Source of the DNA: Vespula vulgaris
Taxonomy: Eukaryota > Arthropoda > Insecta > Hymenoptera > Vespidae
NCBI RefSeq assembly: GCF_905475345.1
Contig: NC_066593.1
Coordinates: 7,425,274 to 7,489,273, forward strand
DNA: 64,000 nucleotides
Direction: 5' to 3'
The notes beneath the pieces are model-generated. The model searched no databases and was not told where the DNA came from. It was given only the letters and a program-made list of their open reading frames with translations. Of the stretch, positions 1 through 12,800 are shown piece by piece. Positions within the stretch are counted from its first letter, which is position 1; each line of letters opens with the position of its first letter. A program made the translations under genes and the position numbers.

Positions 1-603
1 TAGGGTTAATAGTCGAACAAACGAGGAAAGTAATGCAAACTACCATGCTTGCGCTTTTTTACCAAACATAAAATAATAAAACGTCATACGTTGGTAAACT
101 ACAAAATATTCGCTTCGATGTTCTTGCTATTCGTTCCATACAAGGTCGATATTTCTTTTTCCTTAACGGAAAAAAAGTATCTTTTCGGTAAAAACTCTTG
201 CATATTACAAATGGAAAGCTGCTGCAACTTATGGAGCGACTATTTTATTACTACTACTCACTCGATGTATCTTTTTCTATCCAACTTAAAGTCTGCCTTC
301 TCATTGACCTCGATCACTTCTTTCCGCTATACCTTCAAATAGACGAGCATCTAATCGTTCAAATATTATTTTTTTCATTCTCTCGTATCTCTGTAAAACT
401 TATTTTTGGTCCTCTTTTTCGTTCGCCAATAAAACAAAGAATTCTTACGGATTGATGTTGAGGAAAGTAGGAGAATGGGAAAAAAAAATAAATAAATTGC
501 GATATTCTTGGGTAGTACGAACGCAATATCGGTGTATATTTACGAGCCTTCAGGGGGTTGCCGTAGAGGCTCACGTCGGTGTTTCGCAAAGGAAAAGAGG
601 CTA

Positions 604-641
604 AGAGAGAAAGAGAGAAAGAGAGAGAGAGAGAGAGAGAG
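604..641. repeat. GA-rich microsatellite
   Basis: Interrupted (GA)n with AAAG interruptions, purines on the plus strand. Confidence 0.9.
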
Positions 642-838
642 GGTGGAATGGTGGAAGAAAGGCAATGCGGCTGTAGAGAGGATGGGAGTGGGTCGAGGAG
701 GGTGAGTTTGTCGGGAGCGAAGGTCGGTGGCGTTTCTTGCAAGAAGAAGCTCCCCGGGCTGTACCGCTCAAAAAACATTCAAATTAATTCCAGCCGGCTT
801 GTTCCAATGATGGCGGCCAATGTTGTGCAACATAAGAC

Positions 839-919
<81 letters not shown>
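839..919. repeat. (GA)n microsatellite, 81 bp
   Basis: Nearly pure GA dinucleotides with two AAAG interruptions; it creates long Arg/Glu open frames that are not genes. Confidence 0.95.
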
Positions 920-921
<2 letters not shown>

Positions 922-1920
922 CGGTCTCGTACGTGATCTCCCGTACACGAATAACGCATGCGAGTGAGTATGTGAGCACCATGACCGTATGTATATATAC
1001 AGGTATGTACATTTCGCGTACGCTTATGTACATAGATACGAGAACATGCATAGCGCGAATCCATATAGGTATCTATGTCCACATACGTACGTACGTACGG
1101 GGTGCTTTTTCAAAGAAAAGCTGTTCTGCTCTGTCGTTTTTCTTTTTTTGATATCGACGTTAAAAAATATAAAAATTGTCATTTCCATCGAAAGGAATCG
1201 TGGTGAAATCGAGAATTATTTCCATGACTTTAGTATAGGATCAATTTTTCATCAGTTTCGAATGTATTTACAAAAGAGTCATCACACCTGTAGAATATAA
1301 CTTTGTAAAAAGAAAAAGAAAAAAAGAAGGAAAAAGAAAAATATCGTAAATATATAAAAGACGCTACATCTGTGTGGTCTGAATAAATACAAAGGATGTT
1401 TCCAACTACATCGTTCGAGTGAAAAGGGTTCCTTTCTCATGGCTTCGATATTAAAATAGAAAGAATGTGCTCCGATAAAGAGAGAAAGAGAAACGCGACC
1501 ATTTTCATCGAGACACCCCGTATTGTTACGCGTATACGGAGGATCTCAGTGTCTTTTCTGGCCCAGCTATCTGAGTGTCTTTTCTTCATCGCCATTTTTC
1601 TCCTTTTTTCTCTCTTATGCCTCCACCATCCAGATGTATCCTTCTTCCTATCTCTCTATCTCGTGTACTATAAGAAGACCGAGGCGTGTTAGTAACAACA
1701 TACAGGAAAGGAAGAAGCTTCGAAAAAGGGGAGAATTCCACGACATTTTCTCACTCCCTACTCTCTTTCCACCAGTCTTTGGTCTCTCCTCTTTTTCTCC
1801 TCTCGTCCTACTTTGCATGCCTTTATAGAAGAGAGAAGAACCGTCAGGATGCGGGAAGGAGAGACGCGAAAGAGGAAAAGAAAGACGGACCTGGAGGGTG
1901 GAATGAAGACAGGGAGAAAC

Positions 1921-1968
<48 letters not shown>
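1921..1968. repeat. (GA)n microsatellite
   Basis: GA dinucleotides with AAAG interruptions; reverse-strand Ser/Leu frames here are artefacts. Confidence 0.93.
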
Positions 1969-1969
<1 letters not shown>

Positions 1970-2059
1970 TGATAATCCATTCCGCGGTCATAACGCAGTG
2001 TGCTACCGTAAAGCTCACTAGACAAGAAATACGGCCAACCAACCACCCTGTCTCACCTC

Positions 2060-2185
2060 CCTTTCTCTCTTTGCTTCTTTCTCCCTCTTTTCCTCGCTCT
2101 CTTTCTCTCTCTCCTTTCCCCTCTCTCACTCTCTATTTCTCTCTTTCTCTCTCTCTCTATCTATCTATCTATCTTTCTCTCTCGC
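2060..2185. repeat. CT-rich tract with (CTAT)n core
   Basis: Pyrimidine-rich on the plus strand, opposite in polarity to the GA tract just upstream. A CTAT tetranucleotide run occupies 2157-2174. Confidence 0.88.
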
Positions 2186-3047
2186 TCCTTTCTTCCCTAC
2201 CGTATGTCCTCCTCTTCTCGTCTTTCTCTTCTTCCTCTGGCTCGGTCGCACGCTCTCTTTCTCTCCCGTATATCCCGCGGCGAACTTATCCTCCTGGTTA
2301 TATGCAAACCACCATCGTTCCCCCAGGCCAGTCATAAACTTACTGAATTATATTACGTGGACTTGCTGCTACCTCTCTGTCCACTTCGCTCGGCTCTTCT
2401 TTTCCTTCTTCGTTCTTCCATAATCTCTTTTCCCTCTCCTTTTTCTTCTCTTTTCTCCCTAGTGACCTTCGTTCGCGGACATTTCTTCGAATCAAAAAGC
2501 ATGAGTTTCTACGTGGAAGGTACGAGCAACGTAACCAAGATAGATAATTAAGTGCAAACTTTATTGGATTATTAAGTTTCGATAGTTGACTTTTGTACTA
2601 CTGACTGTAAACATTACTGCAATACAACACGTAAATATCTATTTTATAAATGTTATATTAAAAAGGAGAAATAGAAACGAGAAAACATTTAGATCATTTC
2701 TCACATCATTCTTCTCCTTATTTCTCATTCAAACAAAATAACAAGTAACTAAATATAGAATGGTGATAGAGCGTGATTCGGCATTCGGAGCAATCGATCG
2801 GCCGTATACATGCGAGATACTCGCGAGTCGGTACAGAATGTGCCGAGGAGGAAGACGAACATCATTACTAAATGCAAATCGTGAGCGTGGCATGCCCGTT
2901 CGTCGATCGATCCAGTTTGCACACGATTGTCCCACGCGCCAAGCGACGGCCGATGCGAGACAAGCGAGCCGAGCGAGCCAAGCAGCGTGCGTAATGTCGT
3001 TTAAACGTTTAGGGTTGGCGCGCGTTAACGGGGTGAGAATCGGCCGT

Positions 3048-3085
3048 CACCACCACCACCACCATCGCCATCACTATCACCACGC
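3048..3085. repeat. CAC/CAT trinucleotide tract
   Basis: Imperfect CAC repeats inside a CpG-rich patch; in one frame they read as a polyhistidine run. Confidence 0.8.
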
Positions 3086-4528
3086 CAGCGTCGTACAGTT
3101 CGACACGCGCCTCGTTGGACAGCCAATCAGTTTTTTTTTCTCCTCGTCGCATTTTAATAACCTTGCTTTCCTGCTACCCTTCTTTCTCATTTTTTTCTTC
3201 TTATTTCGTTATGTGGGCGTTTCCGAGAGAAAAAGAATGAATGAGAAAGAGGGACAGAGAAGGAGAGAGAGTAACAATAAGATACTTTATTTAAGCTCCG
3301 TCAACATCGACGATGTTATTACTTGAAATCAGACGAAGCATGTTTTCTTTAACTTTGTTCCAGTGGTTTCGATAACAAGGCCGAAGTTGATAACAACGAT
3401 TACGAAATATATTAAAATACTTCTTTTCAACAGAAAATTCAACAAAATATTCTTTTTGTTAAATGATGTTTTACAAAATTAGATATGAACAATTATTAAT
3501 TATACGATTTATATTATTATTTCCAATAATGATTTTTTTCTCCATTTTGAAAAGCGTTTCTTTATATTCCAAATAGTCGATCCATATCGAAGCAAAGTCA
3601 AGCTTCCACCCTAAAACGCATTCTTGTTCTCTCATTCGACGTTCAAGCAAGACTCCCATAACAATCGCTGTGTAATTCGATTCGATATCGAGAATTAGAG
3701 TTATGATTCCGTAGGAATAATATACGAGCAGGTCTTACTGTGATCGCACAACGTCCCGGCACGTGCAGATCGCCCGTAAGCGCCGCTCGTCCAATTATAA
3801 TGCGCGATTTGATACACGCTGCCTCTTTCGTAGATCGATGATGACGACTCAATCTACCGAGATTTTCTCGTTCACCCTCGTTTTATCCAAAGTCATTGTA
3901 TATCTGATTTTCTCTCTTTCCCTCTTCATATCAATATATAACTTTCTTACAAAATTACAAGTTATAATATGTTAATTTACGATCGTAAGAATTATCCAAA
4001 TGATGTTCTTCTTCAAAGAAACATCAATTTATATTTAAATTAATAATTTAAAATAGAATAAAAAAGTAACATCTCAAGTATATATAAATCTTTGATTTAT
4101 CGAACAAATTTTTCGACAAAGTTATCTTGTTGATCTTGAAATTGACCGAAATTTCATATCGTAATCTGATTCGAGGCAGAAAAATTGTACCGGTAGGTAA
4201 TGACCAATGATGTTACAAAGCCAAGCGATAATTCATTTCTCGCTGGCAGATCGTCCGTCAATTTCTTTGGATCTTTTCTTTCTCAAAGCGAATGGTCGGA
4301 CGTACGTTCACGTACGTACGTATAAGCCCATTCTTTTTCTATAGGTTAGCCCTCCTACAGCGGCACGAGCAGTCACGTGTCGATGGCACCCCCACCCCTT
4401 TTCGACCACCGCCCACCCGCACCGTTCACAGGAGCCCTCGCTAACCCCTTTGTCACCAAGCTGCCCACTTTAGACACCCCTGAAAGAACCACCCTGTTAC
4501 GACCTACCCTCGTCACCTCTGCAACGAG

Positions 4529-4562
4529 TTCTCTCTTCTCTCTTTCTCTCTCTCTCTCTCTC
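4529..4562. repeat. (CT)n tract
   Basis: Short CT dinucleotide array. Confidence 0.88.
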
Positions 4563-4936
4563 ATTTTTTCTCATTCTTACTCGTTCTTTGTTTCCTCCCG
4601 ATATGCCGCACGCTTGCGTGTTGAAGGCTTTAATAAAAACCTACTTACTTTAAGAGAAAAGGAGGTACTCTCTTTCTCTCTGTCTCTCTGTCTTCCTCTT
4701 TCTCTTTTCTTTACATTCATTCTCAATTCTTACTACTATTTTTATAATATTGAAATAAATGTTATCTATCTACATATATCTCATGATAATAACATAAATC
4801 TGGTAAATATAATATTCTAAAGAGAAGAAAGGATTTAGATCGAACGTACATAAATATGTAAAGAATTGTATAAATTAAAGATAGAATTTAGAATATTTTA
4901 ATTACGATTATTACGAACTTTCTTATCTCCCTAAAG

Positions 4937-5127
4937 TCCTGTCTCCTAACGAGCTGATGTTCGTCCATTTGCATTTTACTTGCGACCCGAAAACTCGTTG
5001 TAAAATCCGACCGAACAAAGAAACGATGAGTAGAGGGGTGCGCGTTGTTATCATCCATCCGTCGCAGCATCCCGAAGATGAAGAAAAGGAAGAAGAGCAA
5101 AAGGAAGAGGTTGGGGAGAAGAAATAA
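4937..5127 (+). other. Unrecognised open frame running into a GAA-rich tract
   Basis: The frame follows a pyrimidine-rich acceptor-like TATCTCCCTAAAG and stays open to TAA at 5125. It contains MFVHLHFTCDPKTRCKIRPN, then a Lys/Glu-rich tail encoded by an imperfect GAA/GAG array. The nearest ATG is at 4957, giving 56 residues. The tail is a by-product of the purine repeat. The front part could be coding but matches no family I know. Confidence 0.15.
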
Positions 5128-5494
5128 AAGAGAAAACATGAGGATGAGAGAATGGAAGAAATAACACAATAAGAAGAAGAAAACGAAGAGATGCGAAAGA
5201 GTCCAGGATTCGTTCGCAAACGACAGTTTGTCTCGTGCTGGTTTACTCTTTGGGGGTGAAAACGGTTCTGGCGATAATTTTCTCGCTCGCAGTTATACAA
5301 AACGATAAGCTATGTCGCGGACAGAAGAGATCGTTCAGATGGCGGAAAAGTGGAGGACCAGAGTGAGAGAGATGAAAGCAATGAAGAAAGGTGGAGGAAG
5401 AAGAGGAGGAGGAAGAGGAGAAGGAGAAACGGTCGGACGGTCACCATCGCAGTTGGGAAAATATGTACAGCAATTCGGACGAACGAAAAGAGTG

Positions 5495-5495
5495 C

Positions 5496-5572
<77 letters not shown>

Positions 5573-5614
5573 GAGAGAGAGAAAGAAAGAGAGAGAGAAA
5601 GAGAGAAAGAGAGC
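5495..5614. repeat. (GA)n microsatellite, about 120 bp
   Basis: Long GA array with occasional ACAG and AAAG interruptions, among the longest purine arrays in the window. Confidence 0.95.
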
Positions 5615-5773
5615 ACCGGTGAACTTTAATATTACAAAAAGTTGTAATCTGACGGGCGGTGATACCTGAAGCGTAAACCTCGGGCCATCCAATTTATAAA
5701 AATAACGATGAAATTACTGTTGCGTGAAGTGTAGCATCACGCAGGACACCGATGTAGCCAGCAGCTAGCAGCA

Positions 5774-5808
5774 TTTGCAGCAACGATGGTAGCGTTGCAT
5801 CGTGCAAA
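5774..5808. repeat. Small interrupted inverted repeat
   Basis: TTTGCA GCAACG, a 7-base loop, CGTTGC, a 4-base bulge, then TGCAAA. Two 6-bp stems could stack into a bulged hairpin too short for a typical microRNA precursor. Confidence 0.5.
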
Positions 5809-5879
5809 AGGATGACGTTCGTTCCACGGCCGGGTGTTGGTGAGAGGTAGCTGCTGAAAACGCGGACGCACAAATATGC

Positions 5880-5963
5880 GAGAGAAAGAGAAAGAGAGAG
5901 GAAGAGAGAGGGAGAGAGAGGGAGAGAGAGAGAGCCAGAGAGAGAGAGAGAGAGAGAGAGAGA
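5880..5963. repeat. (GA)n microsatellite
   Basis: GA array with GGGA and AAAG interruptions, 265 bp from the previous array and of the same polarity. Confidence 0.93.
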
Positions 5964-6267
5964 TGTGCGCGTTTTGTCCATCATCGACACGGTGAATCGT
6001 TCAGAGGGATGAGGAGGATGAAGGGGCGGAAGGGAAGAGGAGGGAAGGGTACATAGGGACTGGCGGGAATGAAATTGATGTTTTAGTCTTCTCTACTACG
6101 CGTTTTACGTTCGAAAAAATATGCGCACTGGTACGTAAGCTAATCGGTGGCAATAACGAAATCTCGAATCCGATTAATTAAAACGGCCGGATACGCGAGC
6201 AGGCTCGAGAAAACGAGCTTTTCAAGTTCTTTCGAACGTTGCTATCGGTGAAGTATCGTCTACGTCG

Positions 6268-6400
6268 TCTCTTTTCCTTTCTTTTCTCTTTTTCTCTTTT
6301 TTCCTCTATCTATCTTCTATCTTCTCTTTCTCTTTTTTTCTTTTTTTCTTTCTCTTTCTCTTTCTCTTTCTCTTTCTCTTTCTCTTCCTTTTTCTCTACT
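6268..6400. repeat. Polypyrimidine tract with (TCTCTT)n
   Basis: T/C-only stretch; a regular hexamer array occupies about 6350-6386. Confidence 0.88.
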
Positions 6401-7944
6401 TCTCATTTCGCCGTCAGTACTACTCGCACATCAGGACTGTATTTAAACGTACGCCTTCTGTCGCTCTTCCAAGAACCACTTTTCGGAATAAACGTCGGCG
6501 AAACGAAATTAACTTTTTCTCACTACGTTCCAATGCGATCGACTTCACCGACAACGAGAAAGACTTATTGCTCACCGTTGGGTTTAAGTTTGAAAGAAAA
6601 ATCGATATTAAATCGTTGACGATAATTAACAAATTAAAACTCGCGCTTTTTCTTTTTAGTTAGAATACGTTAGAAATTCTAAACGTTTCTAATCGAATAA
6701 ATACTTTCGAGAATGTTATTAAAAATAATATATTCTTAATCTTTAAGAATGAAAATTATTTTATCTCTTTAAAAAATTTATAGTTGAGAGAACACCACCA
6801 AGAGCAAGAAATAAAAAACTTCGAACCTTAATGGAAAACGTTTGACATGACCGACCACGTTGGGAAGAGCAATCGAGATTCGAGATCCTTGTCACTTTAT
6901 TAGATCACGATGAATCAGAGGACGTCGCGATTTTCGCTCAACATCGACCATTCTCAGAAAAGGGTCGGTCCTACCCAACATCGTCCTCCACTACCCTTAC
7001 CTATGCAATCCTCATCGGTCTGATGCTAACAATGTTTGCAGATATATTGTATCTCACGCATCACTTGGTCCGCAAATTGTTTTATAAACAGATTATAGCT
7101 ACAGCCGGGTCGCTACTACCGTAACGCCGGTAATATACTCCGGCTATCCTCTCAACCCCTCTTTCTCATCCCTTTCTCCCTCCTTCTGTCTCTCTTTTCC
7201 TCTCGTTCTCTCTCCCGGCATACGCGAGGATTTCCTCTCGTTTCAACCTCGACGTTGGCAGCAGCCTTCATCAAATTCTTGATGCAATAAAGGAGAGAAA
7301 TTCGCGTGACCTCAGAGACTCTCATATATCGTCACGACGAATCGCGGAAATAGCGCAACGAGTGACCCGGAAGAAGCCACGTTTCCGAATTTCTAGGCTA
7401 TGAATGCGAACGCGGTTTAGTTTCCGCTAGCCCAGAAATTGGGATAGATTCTCGATCGATCGTATATCTGTTCGGAAAATCGATTCGAAGTAAAAATAAC
7501 TCGTTGCTTCTCCGTAGGAGCATTGTTCTACAACAGAACCTGATCCCTTTCATATTTTCTATCGAACACAGCTTTTTATATTCTATAAGCGTAAGCATTT
7601 CTTTTGTTCTTTTTAATATCCTTAAAGTAATTAGATCTTTGAGAAATACATTATCTTTTTCCTTTTTTCTTTCTTCTTTCTTTTTCCGTTAAACCTCTTG
7701 CAAATTGTAATTCTTTCTAAACGAAAAAAGATCTCCGAATAAAAAAGTCATAAAAGTCACATTAAAAAATCGTAGCAGTACCCTACATGAAGGATCGAAT
7801 GTTTAGGGGTGGCTCGAATTTCTACATTCGAGAAATGGGAAAATCCCAGTGAATCAGTGATCCTGGCTCATTGGCTCGATAATAGCGGTTAGCCGCTACC
7901 CGAAGCGGAACACCGGCCCTTATTGTGGTGAACCTGAGGCTTAA

Positions 7945-7957
7945 TGGCCTGTGACCC
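7945..7957 (-). promoter_or_regulatory. DR1-type nuclear-receptor element, copy 1
   Basis: The minus strand reads GGGTCA-C-AGGCCA, a direct repeat of two nuclear-receptor half-sites with one-base spacing (DR1). This is the kind of site bound by HNF4, USP/RXR and COUP-TF/Svp. It sits in an 18-bp block (7942-7959) that matches copy 2 at 14,908-14,925 at 17 of 18 positions. Confidence 0.35.
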
Positions 7958-8013
7958 GGACCAATGCTATTGCAACGTGCATCCGGACACATAAGTGTAG
8001 GAGAAGAGACCAT

Positions 8014-8113
8014 CGCTATCGCCATCGTTTTCGTTGTCGTTTTCGTCGTTGTCGTCGTCGTTGTCGTCGTCGTTGTCGTCGTCGTCGTAGTCATCGTAGT
8101 CCTCGTAGTCGAC
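8014..8113. repeat. Imperfect GTC/GTT trinucleotide array
   Basis: About 100 bp of GTC and GTT triplets keeping triplet register. It reads as polyvaline, polyarginine/cysteine or polyserine depending on frame and lies 57 bp after DR1 copy 1. Register-keeping alone does not prove translation. Confidence 0.88.
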
Positions 8114-9390
8114 GGGAGGAGAATCGCGAAGCGAAAACTTAGTTATTCCTGCTGCGACGGAAGACCTAACGTTCTCGGCGCCGCGACGCGCCTGCCAGGC
8201 GTCTCCGGTCGCGTGGCTTTATGGTCCCGCATAACCTCCCCCTTAAATTTGAAACGTTTCGAACCCCCGTTGCGTCTTTTCTTCGGCTGGCTCCTCTCCC
8301 AACATCTTTTGCGAATTTTCACGAGGTTTCCTCCGTCGAGGACTCTTCCATCTTGATCTCTTAGTTTATATCGCTTTCAGGTATGATGGTTTTGTAATTG
8401 AGAAATATAAAGAGAAATATTTTTCTTATCTTTCGTTTGTCATTTAAAGAATGTCAAATAGATCGATTTAAAAGTTTCGAATATCGATGTAAATTCGGAC
8501 GAACCGTTTATCTATTCAAGAATAAAGAAATTGACGATACATCGATATTTGTCATGTATAATCCAATATCTTAAAAAAGCAAACCGATCGATAAGCTTTT
8601 ACGCGAGAACTAGGTAGATACCACGCGAGAGAAATACGATTAAAAGAGGAAGACACACGTCGTATGACTCTACAACCAACGAGAGATGCCCCACACGATT
8701 ACCTACCCAATTTCGAATATAATTTTCTTGTTAACTGTAAAATCCAATAATCTTTGACGATGCCTAGCCCCGGTCGTAGTCGTTCTTCTCTCTTCTTCTT
8801 TTACAAACTCTTATCTTCCTTTCTCTCTTTCTCTTTCGTTTGCTCTTTTCAATGAAAATGAAGAACATGGTAAAAGAGAAATGAACAGCAAAGACGGTAA
8901 AAAAAGAAAAAGTAGAGATAGAGGTGAAAAGGGCGAAAGGTCACCAGAAAGCATAAAAAGTAGGAACTAACTTAACCAACTCTCAGTTCTTTCTCACTTA
9001 TTTTGCGAGCTCGACGTAACACGATTCCTGTAGCCTTTCTATCTTTCTCTTTCACTCTCTTTCTCTCTCTTCAAAACTTTTTCAAAAAGATATCGTATAC
9101 GGTAGTCGTGCGTTCTGTTTCTCTATCTTTCGTTTCCTTTTTTCGTTCATTAAAGCCTTCCTCCGCATTTCTCCCTGGTAAAGAGAGAAAGATCTGGCCA
9201 TAAACTGGCCTGCCCTTTGTTTTTTGCACGGTCCTTCCAATTATACCCAAATAAAAGGGTGCAGGGTACTCTCTTTTCCTCGACCTCCTATCGATGTTCC
9301 TCTCCCTTTCCCTCGTTCACCCCTTATTCTTGCATTGCCATCGAAAGGCTCTCACAATCAGCGCTGATTCTTGAGTGGGAAGTCTCATAG

Positions 9391-9505
9391 GCGGAGTCTC
9401 AGAAACTACGTTGAACCAGTAGACATGGTTATGGCGTTGTTAGCAAATGAGTTTCGCTCGAGAAGAGATGCCCATCTACCTGATAGGTTCTCCTTGCAAG
9501 ATCTT
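9391..9505 (+). other. Unrecognised short open segment with splice-like ends
   Basis: An acceptor-like GTCTCATAG precedes a frame open for 38 codons that ends at a possible donor CTT|GTATGA. The frame includes NYVEPVDMVMALLANEFRSR and RDAHLPDRFSLQDL. If unspliced, a 28-residue ORF runs from ATG 9425 to TGA 9511. I do not recognise it, and a random open frame of this length is not rare. Confidence 0.15.
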
Positions 9506-10388
9506 GTATGAACTTACAAAGGAAGATTTTTAACTTGAGTATTCTAATTTTAGAATTTATATGGATACGTAAAGCACATCAAGAATCATATAAGAAACAA
9601 TTCTTTTTTCAGCTTAAATCCTAAATTGGATTCCATTCTTGACGTTTTCTTAATTGCTCATTTCTCGAAACTAACTTTTTCGAAAATCTATTTATATTAT
9701 AAAACAGTAGAAGATTATTACACGGAGAATCGAGTCATTTTTATATCAAATTTTTCCTTCGATACCCTAACAACTCATTTTCGTCGATCTCAGTTTCCCT
9801 CTATTCCCTCAACGACATGATGATATTTTAGTCCAATTATAAAACGGCAATCTTCGATTGAAGCGATTCAATCTTCAAGAACCGACATTTATTCCAAATC
9901 ATTATCGTGATGGCAACGTTACCACTACACTCCTCAAATTCCGCATTAAGTGGATCCTATTCACTAGGAGCAGCCTCCTTCTACTTGTTTTCCTCCTACT
10001 CCTTATTCTCCTTCTTCTTCTTTCTTATTCTTCTTCATCGGCAATTATTATTATACTTTCCATCCAAGTCGATACGCGGCGACGCATCGGGCTACTGCGG
10101 AAGAGAATAATGGGGGCATCCTGGTGCAGGAGGTTAAAAGGAAGGAGGGTGGTAGTAGGAGAGGGAGTGAGGAAGCAAAAGAGGAGAAGGGTAGGTCGTT
10201 CTACCTTGGTCCAGGATCTAGTGGTGAGGGGGCCAGTGCCCTCCTCTTCTATGCGCCTCGCTGACTACAGACCACGGAGTTGAATCAATTAAAGTTTAAT
10301 CCGGAACTGGGATCGAAGGAAACGCTAGGCTCCTCTCACCCTTCCTCCTCGCACCCCCGTTTCTTCCGTTACCCTCGTCGTACCGACC

Positions 10389-10417
10389 TTCTCTTTCTCT
10401 CTCTTTCTCTCTTTCTC

Positions 10418-10472
<55 letters not shown>
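10389..10472. repeat. (CT)n microsatellite
   Basis: CT array, pure over about the last 52 bp. Confidence 0.93.
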
Positions 10473-10475
<3 letters not shown>

Positions 10476-10626
10476 TATTCTTTCTCTTACTTATTTTTTC
10501 TGTTCTCTCTATTTCTCTCTTCTTCTCCTTCGACGATACCCACCACCCCCTTAAGAAAGCCGTAGGGATATTGTGCGAGCTTGAAAATGACGGAAACAGA
10601 GAGACAAGGATAGCTTGAAGAAAAGA

Positions 10627-10693
10627 ATATATATATATACATATATATACATATACATATATATACATATACATATATATACATATATATATA
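10627..10693. repeat. (AT)n/(ACATAT)n array
   Basis: AT dinucleotides interspersed with ACATAT units. Confidence 0.92.
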
Positions 10694-11433
10694 GATAGAC
10701 AGATAAGAGAGAAAGAGAAAGTGAAAGAGAAGTTAGAAAAGAAGGCAAAGTATGGTCTAGTAGGGTGCCGTTTCTACGGGACGAAAAATGGGGAGACAGA
10801 ATGGGGATAGAAAGGGCCCTCCAAAACTGTATCGTTTACGTGAGGGTCTTCGATCACAATAGGGGATTCGCAATGAGCGGAAAGAATAGTTATCCGTAAT
10901 ATGGGGCGACGCGTGCTGATGAGTCGAGCCGGAAGTTTCGATCGCTCGTCCCGTCGAGAATATCGAAGACATCTACCCTCGTTAAAAACGATCTACGATC
11001 GTTCACAATCCCGTTGCTCCTGTCATTCTAGTCACATGACTTTTTTTTATTATTCAACCGATCGAACGTTCGTTATATTAACGAAATATTTTTTTAACGA
11101 AGAGATTACTTCAAATTAAAAACAAACTATACAATACTTATATAAAGAGAACGAATTTATCATTTAATTTAGAAAAACATTAACGATCTACGATCTTGAA
11201 AAGATTCGATTGATCTTTTAGTCGCTTGGATTAATTAATACCTAACGTGAACGATCCTATAAACAAAAAACGCTGAATTAATCCCGCAGAACGTTACGGC
11301 AAGCGGTCATCCATAGAGCGAACGTGAGATCCTTTTTAATCGGATAACCCCGCGGCACGCACTCCGAACGATCGAAAGTGCACCCACTCGACATCCACTT
11401 TCTCGGTCGTTGACTTTTTGTTCTTCCCTGTAT

Positions 11434-11435
<2 letters not shown>

Positions 11436-11477
<42 letters not shown>

Positions 11478-11489
11478 TCTCTCTCTCTT
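11436..11489. repeat. (CT)n microsatellite
   Basis: CT dinucleotides with a CCC interruption. Confidence 0.92.
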
Positions 11490-12736
11490 TTCCTCTTCTT
11501 CTTCCTCTTGCTTCTCTACTCTTCGAACAATGGACGTCAAGCTTGGAGAATGCGTCCGTGTCCGCCCCGTTTACCTGCAAATGCTTCGAGCACGGTGTAC
11601 TCGCTGACCCGCACAGTAATCTCTCATTTTTGCTCGGGACAAAAGCACACTAAATCTTATTGTTCTTTCGCCGGTAATTAAGGGGTGGGAGGGAGTATAG
11701 GTAAGAGAAGGAGATGAAGATGCGGAAGAAGAAAGAGAAAGAGAGAGAGAGAAGAATAAAATGACGAAGATGCGACGAGTAGAGTGAAACGGTTTTCTGA
11801 ATTAGTTCACAATTGTTCTTCATTTCGCTATACTTTTCCTCTTTTGCATCTTTCGATTTTACCTTGCTCTCATCTTAGCCTTCCTACATATAATAAATAA
11901 GATTCTCAACAAGATTTCCTTCCTTATTTCATGATTATGTTTACACTCAACCGCCCGCGTAGTATTAATGAAAGAAAAATTATACGACGAACGTTGAGAC
12001 GTGTGAAAACAAAAAGGGAAATACTGAAAGAAAAAGAAAATTATTCTTACAACGATTGACATTTTAATTACGTTCAATCGATTTCTTTTTATTCTATAAT
12101 AATACTCGTAAGATAAGAATCAGTCGTGATAATTATGAGCAGTCGTATACATATTTATATATGTGAGCACCTCGTATCATCGATAGAGTCTCTTATCTCG
12201 TGAACATCGTTTCCTTAATAACATTCTCAGTCAAAACCTATAATACTCTAATTAAAAGAGGAATTCTCATTTCATCGTTCATATCTCGTAAAGTAATCTC
12301 TCAATAATGTTACAATCAATATCGTACGATTGATATTATATTTATACTTTTGTTTTATTATCGATACTTTAAATAAATAATAATCATTTGATTGAAAGAT
12401 TATTAAACAAGAATTATTAAAAATTTCAACTATTTCTACATAATAAATACGTTGATCGTTCGGACATATTTATCTTCTAATTTATTATTAATAGAAATTG
12501 ACATATTAAATATTTTCAGCTTAATTCTGAATAAAACGTCGATTTCTTTGCCTCAAAAACCGCAATGCTTTGTACTTTTTAAGATAAGGTCGACGTTCGG
12601 ATCTCGTTTCGTGGATGGAGTGTAGAAAAGTTGCGATTGCAAAAACTTGTCTGGTTTTCGAGACAAAAGAAACAACTTCGATGTATTTGGAAGTAGCTAG
12701 AGATTCTGACTTCTTCTCCTTTTCTCTTTTTCTTTC

Positions 12737-12741
12737 TCCCT

Positions 12742-12798
<57 letters not shown>
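12737..12798. repeat. (CCCT)n/(CT)n array
   Basis: CCCT units grade into pure CT. Confidence 0.92.

Positions 12799-12800
<2 letters not shown>

Larger units (their letters stand above)
1..4500. other. Non-genic stretch with GA/CT arrays and two CpG-rich patches
   Basis: No recognisable gene. A CpG-rich patch at 2,750-3,130 contains an octamer-like ATGCAAAT and the CAC array. Another at 3,735-3,850 has an E-box CACGTG near 3,755 and an inverted CCAAT-like site. Both could be regulatory. Open frames over the GA/CT arrays are Arg/Glu or Ser/Leu artefacts. Confidence 0.6.

Noticed and set aside
839..919. Arg/Glu and Ser/Leu open frames over GA/CT arrays here and throughout the window
   Set aside because: They arise because GA/CT repeats contain no stop codons. 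Composition is pure repeat and no start or domain supports them.
5774..5808. Possible microRNA hairpin
   Set aside because: Stems are only 6+6 bp with a 4-base bulge, too short for a precursor, and the arms match no insect microRNA I know.
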